From Utricularia gibba (lineage: Eukaryota; Streptophyta; Magnoliopsida; Lamiales; Lentibulariaceae), in the NCBI GenBank assembly GCA_002189035.1, contig NEEC01000012.1, positions 2,232,001 to 2,296,000 of the forward strand: a stretch of DNA of 64,000 nucleotides, given 5' to 3'. A model generated the notes under the pieces. The model was not told where the DNA came from. It ran no database searches and saw nothing but the letters and a program-made list of their open reading frames with translations. Position 1 is the first letter of the stretch. Each line of letters starts with the position of its first letter. The position numbers and the translations under genes are program-made. Below are positions 1 through 11,468 of this stretch, piece after piece.

Positions 1-393
1 GAAATATTAAAAAAAAAAAACTTTTTAGCATGTGTCGAAAATGCCCTCAGCTACGGAGGGCAGCCCGGGAATTTCACATCGGATAACCTTAGCGTTGCGC
101 CTACGTGCGCTAGCTTCCATGTACATGCCTTAGAGTATTATTAATTAATTAATGAAATTTGGAAAACGTGGGACTGGGAGGCTGTTGTAGATCGACGGTC
201 CAGATTGCGCGTAACGTTGTAAAGTTGTTTCCTTGTGTCACTCTGGTTTTTTGTGTTTTTTTTTTCTCTGGAAGTTGTTTTTCTGATTGGAGCATGGAGG
301 GGGGAAGGAAAAAAGACAAAGTTGCTATAAATGAGTCTCCATTATTTGACTCCAGCTCTTTTTTTACTACTGTTCACATGCTCGTGTGGTGTG

Positions 394-400
394 TATATAA
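394..400 (+). promoter_or_regulatory. Candidate TATA box of the response-regulator gene
   Basis: A TATATAA string lies about 245 bases before the first ATG of the response-regulator gene, in a T-rich stretch. Transcription would then begin near 425-435, leaving a leader of about 210 bases. This rests on motif and position only; no transcript data are available. Confidence 0.4.
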
Positions 401-642
401 TAGAGAGGCTACTACTTTTTTCTTTCTCCCCAATCAATGGATAGGGACTGACCAATCTGGGTGTTTTTAGTTCATAAACTGAGAGTTTTCTTCACTTGCA
501 TCGCTTTCAAGCAACACCCACTTCGGTTTTGTTTCCGATATCAGAATAAAAAAGATCACTTTTTTGTTTCGGGGTTGTTGTTTTTGGGTCTTCAGGTGTT
601 TTTAGAAAGCGACTTGTGGGTGGTTTTTTTCAAACTAGTGGT

Positions 643-2916
643 ATGACCGCAGAGAAATTGATGGATGGTTTTGAGGAATATCCTCGGTGTCTTCGTGTTC
701 TTGCTGTGGATGATGATCCGATTTGTTTGAAGTTGTTGAAGGCTCTCCTTGAAAAATGTCAATACCAAGGTATGGCCGTTGGTTCGGTGATTGTGTTTCG
801 AGATTCGTTTTTGGGTTTTCTTTCCTGGCTTTGTTTGAGAATATCGGAATCTTCGATGGTCTGAAGTTGGAGGTTGTAAAAAGTTGAACAATCGTTCAGT
901 TGTGTTGTTAAATCGCACGTTCTAGTGCATTTTAGTGATGGGTAAACTATGTATTTTGACAAGCTTCTGTTTCTGTAGTTCTTGTTTTTTTCTGCAAGGA
1001 TGATAAGCCTATGTAGTGTTTGTCTTTTTGTAAATGTCTATGAAGTTGAGTTATTTACATATGTGTATGAAGTTGAAACTGCGAATCAAGCAAGAGTGGC
1101 ATTGAAGATGCTGCGAGAAAACAAGGATAGATTTGACTTGGTGATCAGTGATGTCCATATGCCAGACATGGATGGCTTTAAGCTCTTGGAACTTGTTGGC
1201 TTAGAGATGGATCTTCCTGTTATCAGTATGCTACCCTCTCCCTTCATTCGCACTCCCATCTTTCTCTCTTTCCTGCGAAGCTACAAATGTTTCAGTTCTT
1301 GATGCTCTTGATTTCACAGTGCTATCTGCAAATAGTGATCCCAAGCTGGTGCTTAAAGGAGTTACCCACGGTGCATGTGATTATCTGGTTAAACCAGTCC
1401 GAATCGAGGAGCTGCGCAACATATGGCAACATGTGATCCGAAGAAGGAAGCTTGATCCAAGAGCCACCAGACCAGGCTCAGTGATCAAGCTAAAGCAGTT
1501 CAGCAAAATGGCGGTGCCCATTCCTTTGTCCATGAAAACCAGGATGTGAGCGTTAACCGCAAGCGGAAAGATGATGATGATGACTCCGAAGGTGATGATC
1601 CTGCATCCCAGAAGAAGCCTCGGGTCGTCTGGTCGATGGTCCTTCATAGGAAGTTCGTTGCAGCAGTGAACCAATTGGGATATGACAGTAAACACTTCTT
1701 CTCATTGCTTCATTTGCTATGCATTTACTGCAGCATTTCTGTTGTGTAACTCCTCCATTTGTTCCCAATGCAGAAGCTGTTCCTAAGAGGATTCTTGACT
1801 TGATGAACGTTGAAGGTCTTACACGTGAAAATGTAGCCAGCCATCTTCAGGCACTCACCTTGTCCATTCCTCGATTAGCTGCCATTCTTTCTTGCGTTTC
1901 TTCTTCTTGATCATTCGTGTTTGATGTTGCAGAAGTATAGACTCTACCTGAAACGAATCAACTCAGATGCAAAGCAAGCTGCAGCTCTGAATCCTCATTG
2001 CATTCCACCCTATGCTGCCAGTCTTGGAGACATGTATTTCTCTGCAGCAGGAAGGCTTGGAACTCCTGTTGTTTCACCTTACCCAACTGGAGGAATCCTC
2101 GGCCGACCAGATGCATCTTCTTCAAGTTTAGGCAGCATTCGTGGCCTTGCGCCGCCGTCCCTGATCCAACCGAGCCATGCTCGAAACGTTAATGGCCTAA
2201 GCAGAGCACTTTCCGGCCTCCCACAAATGCCACAGAATCCAAGCTTATTCCCAGGATCTTTGACCATGGATCAGTTTCAGATGAACAAGCATGCTCCGGA
2301 TATTGTGAATATCGATCATTCCCCAGTTTACGAAGCTTCCAGCTTGCTCAACGGGCAAAGAGACACTACTGGAGGCTTCAGGAGCCATACATCTCACAAT
2401 GTTGCTACTTTCAGTCTTGGTGCTTCCACCGCCCCAATCCTGCACGATCCTCTCTCGCCCAAACCGCAGCAGAGTTCTCTGGCTGATGTTCCTTTCCATT
2501 CCCAGCTGCCAGTGAACAGCAAAGGAGATACTGACTTCCCTTATTTCCAGAATGAAGCTAACCATTTACTGAATCCTGCTCAGGCAACAAACCTGAGTTG
2601 GGGAGTGCAGGGGCTGGACTGCAACCTTGGTGCCTCTTCTAACTACAGCATCGGAATCACAACTCCAACCACAAGCGCTTTCACAAGCGTTCAGCCAGCA
2701 GGAGGCCCTCCAACCCTAGTGCAGCACACCACCAACAGAAGCTCTGCAGCAGAAACCAGAACCATGGCAAATGAAGCCTTTGCAATGGGGCAAACCAAGA
2801 TACCAGACGAGAATGCCACTCGGGGCTACGACCCTTTTGATGAAGTGGTTACCGCAATGACCAAACGGGTACGAATTCCACCATCCTATCCCTCTGATCC
2901 TTCAAACTCTCCATAG
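643..2916 (+). CDS. Type-B two-component response regulator (ARR1/2/10/12-like), with an apparent 1-base deletion
   Basis: This is a cytokinin-signalling transcription factor: an N-terminal receiver domain takes phosphate from histidine phosphotransfer proteins, and a GARP/Myb-like domain binds DNA. Exons are 643-769, 1073-1225, 1320-1687, 1774-1850 and 1933-2916, about 569 residues in all. The receiver shows the acidic pocket VLAVDDDP, the phospho-acceptor aspartate in [12 protein letters not shown] and the lysine in DYLVKPVR. The GARP domain runs from KKPRVVW through NVASHLQ to KYRLYLKRI, preceded by an [10 protein letters not shown] basic/acidic stretch. The long C-terminal exon is rich in Q, P and S, as in type-B activators. 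ATG 643 gives the usual start just before the receiver domain. Two oddities: the reading frame breaks near 1463, between the two domains, and the intron after NVASHLQ begins with GC. With the frame restored the protein is otherwise complete, so either the gene works and the sequence has an error, or it is a very young pseudogene. Confidence 0.9.
1851..1932 (+). other. GC-AG intron in the response-regulator gene
   Basis: The exon ends CATCTTCAG (residues HLQ) and is followed directly by GCACTC rather than GT. The intron ends TTGCAG and the next exon resumes with KYRLYLKR, the exact junction expected in the GARP domain. The nearest GT (1862) would shift the frame. Length is 82 bases. Confidence 0.75.
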
Positions 2917-5152
2917 CACCTGATCTTTTGCTTCTTGCTCTGTGCATTCATGGCCCTTAGGAAGAACATGAGGCCGTGCGAAGCTGCGAGTTCGAGTTCG
3001 ACGACTACTCCTTCGGATTGTGAGGTGGGAACTTGCTGCTGATATGGGATCAGTTCTGATAATCACCTTGTCTGTCTTGTTACATAGTTTTTCTATGGGA
3101 AACTCCTCTGGAAAGTAGGGACTTGGAGAATTTTGATCATTGCACTCAGCCATAACACACAACACAAATAAACATTCCAATCCTAACAACACACACCTTA
3201 ATTTTAATCAGTAATTTTTTTTTATTCTCAAAGATAAAATCATTATATATACTTAAATATGATCACAAAATTTAAATGATATTTATACTATATAATTTTG
3301 TAAAATATTAAATAGACTAGCTACACACTTATATTACGACTACTGAATGCATGGTCCTTTTGTGTAATTTGAAATTGTTATGATTCAAATTATGTAAAAT
3401 ACAATCAATTTTAAAATTATGTGAATAAATAGTACAATTTTTTAATTAATCTATTATTTAATATCTGAAACATAAATTCAGTAACTTAATTTCAAGAAAT
3501 TAATAAAACCAAATAGACTCATTAGTTTCCCACATATATGTTTATTGTTATAGTTTTTTAATATTTTAATGATAAATTGCATTATTTCTAATAATTCTAA
3601 TGATTAATGTTTAATTTATTTGAAACATCTGTCATATTGTTAAAGATGTCGGGTATGAGATAACATATATAATACTTTAAATTGTCAAATATGACGAATT
3701 AAATATGATATTCAGTATCTTAAACAATTAAAAATCATGAATCACTCATGAAAGCGATTCTCTATCCAAAACGGTTCAATCATGATTTCGTTAAATTCCA
3801 AAATTTGATTTTTAATAAATAATATTAATATTTTAAAACTATATCGTGTACTATTCAATCATATTACCTTGATATTTTTAAATATAATAAAGTAGAACAT
3901 GTTATACTTGTCTATGTGTACAATTAAACAGAGATAAAAAGAAATGTAGATAAAAAATATATCGTAAGTTGATGAGTATTCTGAAAAATTTTTGGAACAT
4001 ATTTTTATTTTTCAAAATTTTTTTAGAAAATTATAAATAAAAAATAAAATTAAATAATTACTTAAATTTTCAAAAATAATTTTTGTAGTATAATTTCAAA
4101 AATATTTTTTGAAAAAATTATTTTTATAATTAATATTATTTTTTAAAAAATTATTTTTACTTTTGAAAAATAAAAATATACTTTAAAAATTTTCCAGAAG
4201 ACACGTTTAGTGTGTATTGGAGTAATGGTATGGTTTTACCAAATGTAACTTGTAATAATATCCTCCATTGATCACGTGACTGAAGGGAGGGGAAGCCGCG
4301 GCGGAGAGCCATAGATTCATTGCAATTTCACCACAATTTACATGGTTCTCTCCATCTTCGTTCTTTCGCTCCTTCTTGTTTCTGCAATCGGCGACGGCGG
4401 CCGTCACTGAAGATCTCTTTACGATTGCCGTAGTTGCTCTTCGTATCGGTACGAAGCTTTCTGACTGAAGATCTGTTCGTTTCTTTTTTGAGAAAGACTG
4501 AAGATCGGTTTTCGAAAAACGGCTAATCCGAATCCGATTTTTTTTTTTTTTGAATCTTTTCCTCTTCTCCTGTCCTCGATCTCCGTGATATTACTGTTTT
4601 GGAGGTGCGATCTCTAGCTGCTTGCTCTTCCTGGTCGTTGATTTGTTTTTTTATTTAAAATTTTTTTTGGGAATAACTGATGAGTGTCTGGGTGATGGGC
4701 AGCTGTCTCTCTGTTGTGTTATGTTTGTCTCATGTTTGGTAAATTTTTTAGGCGTTCGTGAATTTGAGTCCTATGTTTGGGAGAAAGTTGCAATATCCTA
4801 CTTTGAAGGTTCATGGAAGCCTTTTGAAGCTAATTAGTTCATTTATGTTTATTTTTTTTTTGTTGATTTTTGGCGATTTTAAACAACTGAAAATGGGGTT
4901 GTGTATTTGTTGCAATCACTGCCTTTTTTTGTGAAGCATTCATCTTTCCTCTTTCACTATGTTGCCTGTTCATCCAGTTGCTGCCTTTTACTTTTATTTT
5001 CTGATATGGGATTGAATGTTGTTCCACAAGGTGATGAATTTAAGCTCCTTTTGCTGGTCACAGGTTAAAGTCTTATGCTTTGTCAAATTATGTAATTGAA
5101 GATTCTCAAGAGCAGGTGGGATTTGAGTGGCTGGTGAGTTGCATGGGTGACG
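2917..5152. other. Intergenic: 3' UTR, AT-rich DNA, one MITE, leader of the kinase gene
   Basis: About 250 bases after the stop are probable 3' UTR of the response regulator. From 3190 to 4200 the DNA is very AT-rich and contains the inverted-repeat element at 3981-4197. From about 4260 the composition rises and looks like promoter and leader of the kinase gene. A probable leader intron ends near 5064 at a TCACAG acceptor. No coding region is recognised. Confidence 0.6.
3981..4197. mobile_element. AT-rich MITE-like element with terminal inverted repeats
   Basis: The first about 37 bases, starting CTGAAAAATTTTT, match the reverse complement of the last about 37 bases, which end AAAAATTTTCCAG. 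The inner core TATTTTTATTTTTCAAAA (about 4000-4017) mirrors TTTTGAAAAATAAAAATA (4161-4178). The interior is almost pure A/T with no ORF. No clear target-site duplication is seen. A relative lies at about 20798-21009. Confidence 0.6.
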
Positions 5153-5169
5153 ATGCCAGAATTGCGTAG
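5143..5169 (+). CDS. Short upstream ORF overlapping the kinase start codon
   Basis: An ATG 10 bases before the kinase ATG opens a nine-codon frame (MGDDARIA, stop) that runs across the kinase start in another frame. Ribosomes starting here would miss the main start. Whether it lies in the mature mRNA depends on the transcription start and leader splicing, which are not known. Confidence 0.35.
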   Translation: MGDDARIA

Positions 5170-8100
5170 AGGAGCAAGGAGATCAAAACGGCTTGGAGAT
5201 CTTCAATCTAATCCTCAGCCAGAAAACCAAGAACTGAATTTTCTTCCAGCTTCTCAGAATAGAACCACGAGAAGAGGTAGAGGAAGAGGAAATGCCTCTG
5301 CTGTAGCGAAAGGCCCTTCTTTCGCTACACCTTCTAGGCCAGCTCCAGCTGGTAGAGTCAGGGGTGTTCGATTGATTGATTTGGACCCACAAGCACCTTG
5401 CGAGGTTCTTCCGCAAACTGTTGGAGGAAGGGCCGGGGACCAGGCTTTGAATAAAGTAGAAGGCGTTGCAGATAAAGAAGTTGGCATGGATGGTGGAAGT
5501 GCTGAAAAAATTATTGGAGTTGAAGAAGAAGCAAGTACAACTCCTGTTCCTGACAGGGTAAAATCTTGTTACCTTGCTTCTTTTTCTGGGCCGCTTGTGT
5601 AATAGTTTGGATACATGAAAAATATTGATGATAGCACCTGTCTTTGTTAATAATGTATGCCACTTTGTTTGCTAATTTTATATCATTTCGCTGTTCCAGG
5701 TACAGGTGGGCAATTCCCCTGTTTACAAAACTGAAAGAAAATTAGGCAAGGGTGGATTTGGCCAAGTTTATGTTGGTAGAAGAGTAAGTGGTGGCACAGA
5801 ACGAACAGGACCAGATGCTTTAGAGGTATTTCCATCTTTGTGTATTTGATAGTTCAAGGTTTTGAACATCTCTGGGTTTACAGAACTCTGATTTGTGTCG
5901 TATCTACCAATATCAATGCAAAAACGCTAACTCCTTACAGGTAGCATTGAAGTTTGAACACCGTAACAGTAAAGGCTGCAACTATGGCCCTCCATACGAG
6001 TGGCAGGTGTACAAGTAAGGTTTTTTAGCTTTCTATCTAGCATAATATTTTTGCACTCCATGGATTCAGTATTTTCACTTGAATCCCTTCCTGCAGTACC
6101 TTAAATGGATGCTATGGTATTCCGTCAGTTCACTACAAGGGTCAACAAGGAGACTTTTATATTTTGGTGAGTTTATAACCTTGAACTTCCTGCAAACACT
6201 GCGGTTTTTAACTATTCATTCCCAGGTAATGGACATGCTTGGACCGAGTCTCTGGGATGTCTGGAGTTCTTTAGGCCAATCGTAAGTTATCCCTCTATGT
6301 TTAGCAAACGGTTACTTAATCATATTTAAAATATAATAGCTGAGATTCTGCAACAGGATGTCACCAAATATGGTAGCGTGCATTGCAGTGGAAGCAATCT
6401 CTATTCTTGAAAAGCTGCACCTTAAAGGGTTTGATATTCATACTGAATCTAAGATATCGATTTCATAATACTCATAGTCTACATTCCCCTTTAAAGATAA
6501 TCATTTTCTTTTGGCGTTTTTTGTGTCTAATCCAGATTTGTTCATGGAGATGTGAAGCCTGAGAACTTTCTATTGGGTCAGCCTGGAACTGTTGAAGATA
6601 AAAAGCTTTATCTTATTGATCTTGGACTGGGTACTTCTTCCCTCTCTACCCTAGCCCTTCCCGCCCCAATCTAACCATCTATAAGTTGACATACCTTTTC
6701 TGGTTTTGAGCTCTCATGATTAATGTGATCTCAGCTTCAAGGTGGAAGGATTCATCATCAGGTCAGCATGTTGAGTATGATCAAAGACCCGACATATTTA
6801 GGTTTGTTTGTTCCTTTTTCTGGGTCGGTTAATTGAGCAATGTAGGCATTTGGTCTTTTAATCACTGTTAGTTTTCTGCAGAGGCACGATACGGTATGCA
6901 AGTGTGCATGCTCACTTGGGACGTACAGGGAGCAGAAGAGATGACCTTGAGTCATTAGCATACACGTTGATATTTCTCATCAAGGGGAGGCTCCCATGGC
7001 AAGGCTATCAGGTTACTGAATCACAAACCGAATTGCTTGAGATGTTAATATTGCATGAGTATAGCTTGTGTTTTTGTCTCTCTGATCCAATTTCCCCATT
7101 TGGCTTTCCTTTTAACACAATGATCAGGGGGAGAATAAGAGTTTCCTAGTATGCAAGAAGAAAATGGCCACCTCTCCAGAATTGATGTGCTGCTTTTGCC
7201 CTGCACCATTCAAACAATTCCTTGAGGCCGTTACTAATATGAAGTTTGATGAGGAGCCACATTATTCCAAGCTAATATCACTCTTTGAGAGTCTCATTGA
7301 GCCATGCACATCTCTGAGACCAATACGCATTGATGGGGCTCTTAAGGTAATTTTCCAACGGTAACCAGTTGGTTGAATCAACATACCTGAAGTCCTTTAT
7401 TTTGTCTTGAGCATGTGGTATTTGTTGCTGAAGGTTTTTGCTCTGACCTTTTTTGGCATATGAATCAGGTTGGTCAAAAACGTGGGAGGTTGCACATTAA
7501 TCTAGAAGATGATGAGCAGCCAAAAAAGAAAGTACGGATGGGTAGTCCCGCTACTCAATGGATTTCAGTGTACAATGCACGTCGCCCAATGAAGCAGAGG
7601 TTATTCTTTAACTCATGTTTTTTTCAGGTGCAAGGGGTGGATTTTTCAGTTTGCAAATTTCTGAAAAAGTGCTGTGGTCAGGAAATTTTCTCATTTTTCA
7701 TTGATGATTTTGGAGGCCCCATAATAAATTTATTGATATCAAGTTCTTGCATACGTAGTGGAATACCGAAGGTGTTTTGTGGTGTTGTTCATTGATGGCG
7801 TGTTTCTGCCCATTGCATAATTTCTTGCTTGTGTTGCCGTACTAAATGGCTGCAGATAAAAGAAATTTTTCTAACAAGCTTTATCTGCATTAGGATAGCT
7901 GTAAAGCATTTTTTTTTTTTACTATTGAATGCAAATTCTAAGCTCGACCATCTGAGAAGTTTAAGTTGTAAGGTTGCTGTTTTGTGTCTTCTGTTGAAGT
8001 GAGTTTTGCTGCTTCAGAGCTAGTTATTAACAACTCTTTCGAAAAGAAAAGATGAAAACTTTTGGACAGTGTTCTATTTTCTGTGATGTATGTATGGAAA

Positions 8101-9371
8101 CTTTTTCTTTTACCAGGCATTATTGTGCTTCTGTTGCGTATTTGTCCCATGCCTGATCATGATAGCCTGTATTTTTCTGGCAGATATCACTATAATGTTG
8201 CAGACTCCAGACTTCGCCAACATGTTGACAAGGGAAACGAAGACGGCTTGTATATTAGCTGTGTGGCTTCAGCCGGAAACCTTTGGGCTTTGATAATGGA
8301 TGCTGGAACTGGCTTTAGTTCCCAGGTGTACGAATTGTCGACTGTATTTCTTCACAAGGTTGGTTTTAAATGATTTGGTCTGATTGGCTCTGTGATTTAT
8401 TTTCAATCCTATGTTTTCTTAATGATCTTATTCTCTTCTAGGATTGGATTATGGAACAGTGGGATAAGAACTACTACATAAGTTCTATAGCTGGTGCTGC
8501 TAATGGAAGTTCGCTGGTAGTCATGTCCAAAGGTGAGGAGAGGCTTTATTACAATAAAAAAATCCTGCTTCATTTAGTTTGCTGTGTTTGCAACTATTAA
8601 ATTGCCTTCTGTCAGTGTTCCTCTTGAGGCTCAACCTTATTTTGTGTCTACTTGTAGGAACTCCTTACACTCAGCAGTCGTACAAAGTTAGCGAATCGTT
8701 TCCTTTCAAATGGATTAATAAAAAGTGGAAAGAAGGTTTCCATGTAACCTCGATGACCACAGCTGGTAGTCGCTGGGGTGTTGTCATGTCTAGAAACTCC
8801 GGATACACAGAGCAGGTAAGCCTCATTCTGCTCCAGCAACACAATTCATCTTTCGTTTCCTTTTCATTTGTTTCGAGAAATCTATCGACCAATTCCGATT
8901 CTTTCTTTTTCTCTTGATTCTTTTCCGATCGAGATGTATAGATCCTGTTCATGGATTAACGAAAATGTGCAAAAGCTCTATTTGCCTCTGCCATTTTTCT
9001 TATTTTCACATATGCTAATGGATGGATCTCACATAGGTGGTCGAGCTTGATTTCCTGTATCCCAGCGAGGGCATTCACCGGCGCTGGGAAAGTGGCTACC
9101 GCATAACCTCCATGGCTGCTACTACCGATCAAGCGGCATTCATCCTCAGCATCCCTCGTCGTAAAATGATGGATGAGACCCAAGAGACACTACGGACATC
9201 AGCATTCCCTAGCACTCATGTAAAGGTACCTTTTTTAGCATTCCCAAGCAAGGTTTTTCATTCTGGGTCTGCACGGATCTTGATTCACCAGAAAATCATC
9301 ATAATTCACAGGAGAAATGGGCGAAGAATCTGTACATTGCGTCTATATGCTATGGGCGTACTGTTTGCTGA
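5153..9371 (+). CDS. MLK: MUT9-like casein kinase I family protein kinase (MLK/PPK)
   Basis: This is a nuclear serine/threonine kinase of the plant MLK/PPK family, which phosphorylates histones and photoreceptor/clock proteins. Sixteen exons can be joined without breaking the frame: 5153-5557, 5700-5825, 5941-6014, 6097-6166, 6226-6281, 6357-6428, 6536-6630, 6735-6801, 6882-7011, 7128-7346, 7469-7599, 8184-8358, 8442-8532, 8658-8815, 9037-9225 and 9312-9371, for 705 residues, close to the family's usual length. The N-terminus, [14 protein letters not shown], and the [14 protein letters not shown] stretch are typical of the family. Kinase motifs seen are the glycine loop [19 protein letters not shown], the catalytic loop [11 protein letters not shown] and DLGL in place of DFG. 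After the kinase domain come [26 protein letters not shown] and a long conserved C-terminal domain ending [10 protein letters not shown]. The start is ATG 5153, giving the family's MPELR. Nothing in it looks damaged. Confidence 0.95.
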
Positions 9372-10198
9372 AGTGAAGGGCCAAAGGTGGTATGTGTTAT
9401 GTAATCTTTTACCTACGACCTGTTACTGCTTTCTAGTTCCTGTATCCCCTTCCTTTTCAAAAATGGAGGGGTTTGGATGTTGCAACTCCATGGAAAACAG
9501 CTTTTGATTCTTGAATATACCAAGGGACTTTTGCTTTCAAGTTCCTGTATCCCCTCTCATGTAGTGTTTTGGTTTCACAGTTTAGGTCTTGTTTTTCCAC
9601 AGGAATTTATAATAAATATAATTCAATTAATGATGTATTTGAAATGTAAAATTGAAATTTTATTTATATAAAAGTTTTGAAATTTTCATTTAAATTTTAT
9701 TGTATTTAATAAGTGTATTTAAAATAGATGAAAAGAACACATTAAAATTTAGTTAATTAAAAAAAATATTTATAGTAATTTCTAAAATAACTGAAGGTAT
9801 ATATAAATAAATTTATCGAACACAATTTTAAATATTTTAGAACTGGATCGATAATATTTTTAATTAAAAATATTCCTAATAACACCTAAAAACAGCATTT
9901 TTTTTGTGTGGGGGAAGAAATGATGAGTCGGATCGGCGTCACTCTTCGCTGGTTAAAAGTGACGACTTTTGTGGGGAGGAGAAATTCATGCGTTTTTGCA
10001 GAGTTGCCCCTCTATTCCGTCGAAATATCATTTGTGACCACAAACATAACCTAGTCTGATTGACACTAAAACCCTAGCATTAGTTCTCTCTTACCTACCT
10101 CGGAAATCGCTGCGTTCTGTCGCTGCAAAATTTTGAGCTTTGCCCTTTTTCGGACAAGAAATTTTGTGGGCTTTGGTGGGAGGCTCTGTTCTCGTCAA
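9372..10198. other. Intergenic region between kinase and acidic-protein genes
   Basis: Kinase 3' UTR followed by AT-rich DNA (about 9600-9890). From 9910 the composition rises into the probable promoter and leader of the next gene, with an ACACTAAAACCCTAGC telobox-like string near 10063. No gene is seen. Confidence 0.5.
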
Positions 10199-11468
10199 AT
10201 GGAGGCGATGAAGTTGATTTATGATGTTACTGGTTCGATGAAACAGCCACTGGGCTGCGCAGTTGCTGATACTGCAGCATTAGTTGACGCCATTTACGCT
10301 GCTCAAAGGGCGCTAATCTTCTTTGTTATGCTGGTAATTTAACTACTGGACATGGGATGTTATTGTTTTTCGCTCTGATTTCTGCATTTAGGAAAGGTTT
10401 TGCTGTGAAGTGTGTTCATCCCTTGCAATGCAAGAGATATGGGCTCCACTGTCGTCACGCTCTTATCAATAGTTCGTAGTTCGACAGTAGGTGTAGCTGA
10501 GTGAAGTTGAGCCCTCATGCTAGTGTTGTCCTATTCTTTGAAGTTGAGGTCTATAAGCTTGTCTTGGGGGCTTTATGTTTGTTAGCTAAATATTCTGTTG
10601 AAATGTTGGTGGGGTTTCCTAGCTGCAAATTTGGATCTTGCGTCATAAATCGGAAGTTTACTCGTACGATTGTTGCTCTTTTCTGTTATGACATCCCTGA
10701 TTAGTACATGCCTTTTAGAAAAGAGTATCTCAATAAATTTGCACAGTTGTGATGGAAAAGTCTCATCTTTTAGAAGTTTGTTTTTCCCAGTGTCTGCTAA
10801 AGCCTGTTAAATAGAGCTTATGGCGCACATCATCCCTTTTTTTATGGTTATGTATAGGAAGATGCAGAGGAAATGACTATGCAGAGTTACGCCGAGCTGA
10901 TATTATATACTGAAATTTGTAGATTCATGAACATTCCCGAACTTTCATAATGCTCATCATTGCTGAAAGCAAGTTCCATTTTTTCTAATCTTCGTAGGCA
11001 CAGTCGCTGCTGAATCACAACGATGAACTTCCAGGCTGCATTGAGAAAGGGTAAGTTTGTTTCTTCAAGGAACACTATTTTTGTGTCTGCAGAAGACGAT
11101 ATTAACTAGCATGATTTTTTAGCAGGTTCCCAGTAGATGAACTTTTCCCCAAGGCAAAGCCTGTTCCTGAAAACCAAGATGGAAGTGAAACAGATGATGA
11201 TGATGGGGAGGAAGATGACGATGAAGATGATGACAATGGAGATGAAGAAGATGACGATGCTGGCGATGACGACTTCTCAGGTGGCGAAGAAGGTGCAGAT
11301 GATGATGCTGATCCAGATGCCAATGGCAATGAAGGCAGCAACAACGATGATGATGGGGATGATGACGATGATGGTGCTGAAGATGAGGACGGTGATGACG
11401 ACGACGAGGAGGATGAAGAGGATGAAGACGAGGATGAGGATCAACCTCCCTCCAAGAAGAGAAAGTGA
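10199..11468 (+). CDS. Small acidic protein with C-terminal basic tail (prostatic spermine-binding-like plant family)
   Basis: The gene encodes a plant protein of unknown function with a very long aspartate/glutamate tract. Supported exons are 10199-10333 (MEAMKLIYDVTGSM.. to AAQRALIFFVML), 10998-11050 (AQSLLNHNDELPGCIEKG) and 11126-11468 (FPVDELFPKAKPVPEN, then about 90 mostly acidic residues, ending PPSKKRK). These join in frame to about 176 residues. An extra exon near 10858 (EDAEEM) may exist, but I found no donor that keeps the frame. The last residues, KKRK, suggest a nuclear localisation signal, and acidic tracts of this kind often bind histones or basic proteins; that role is inference. 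The FPVDELFP motif before the acidic tail is conserved in plant homologues as I recall them. Confidence 0.7.

Noticed and set aside
11102-11344. Serine-rich frame on the minus strand
   Set aside because: It is the antisense reading of the acidic D/E tract (GAT/GAA repeats), not a gene.
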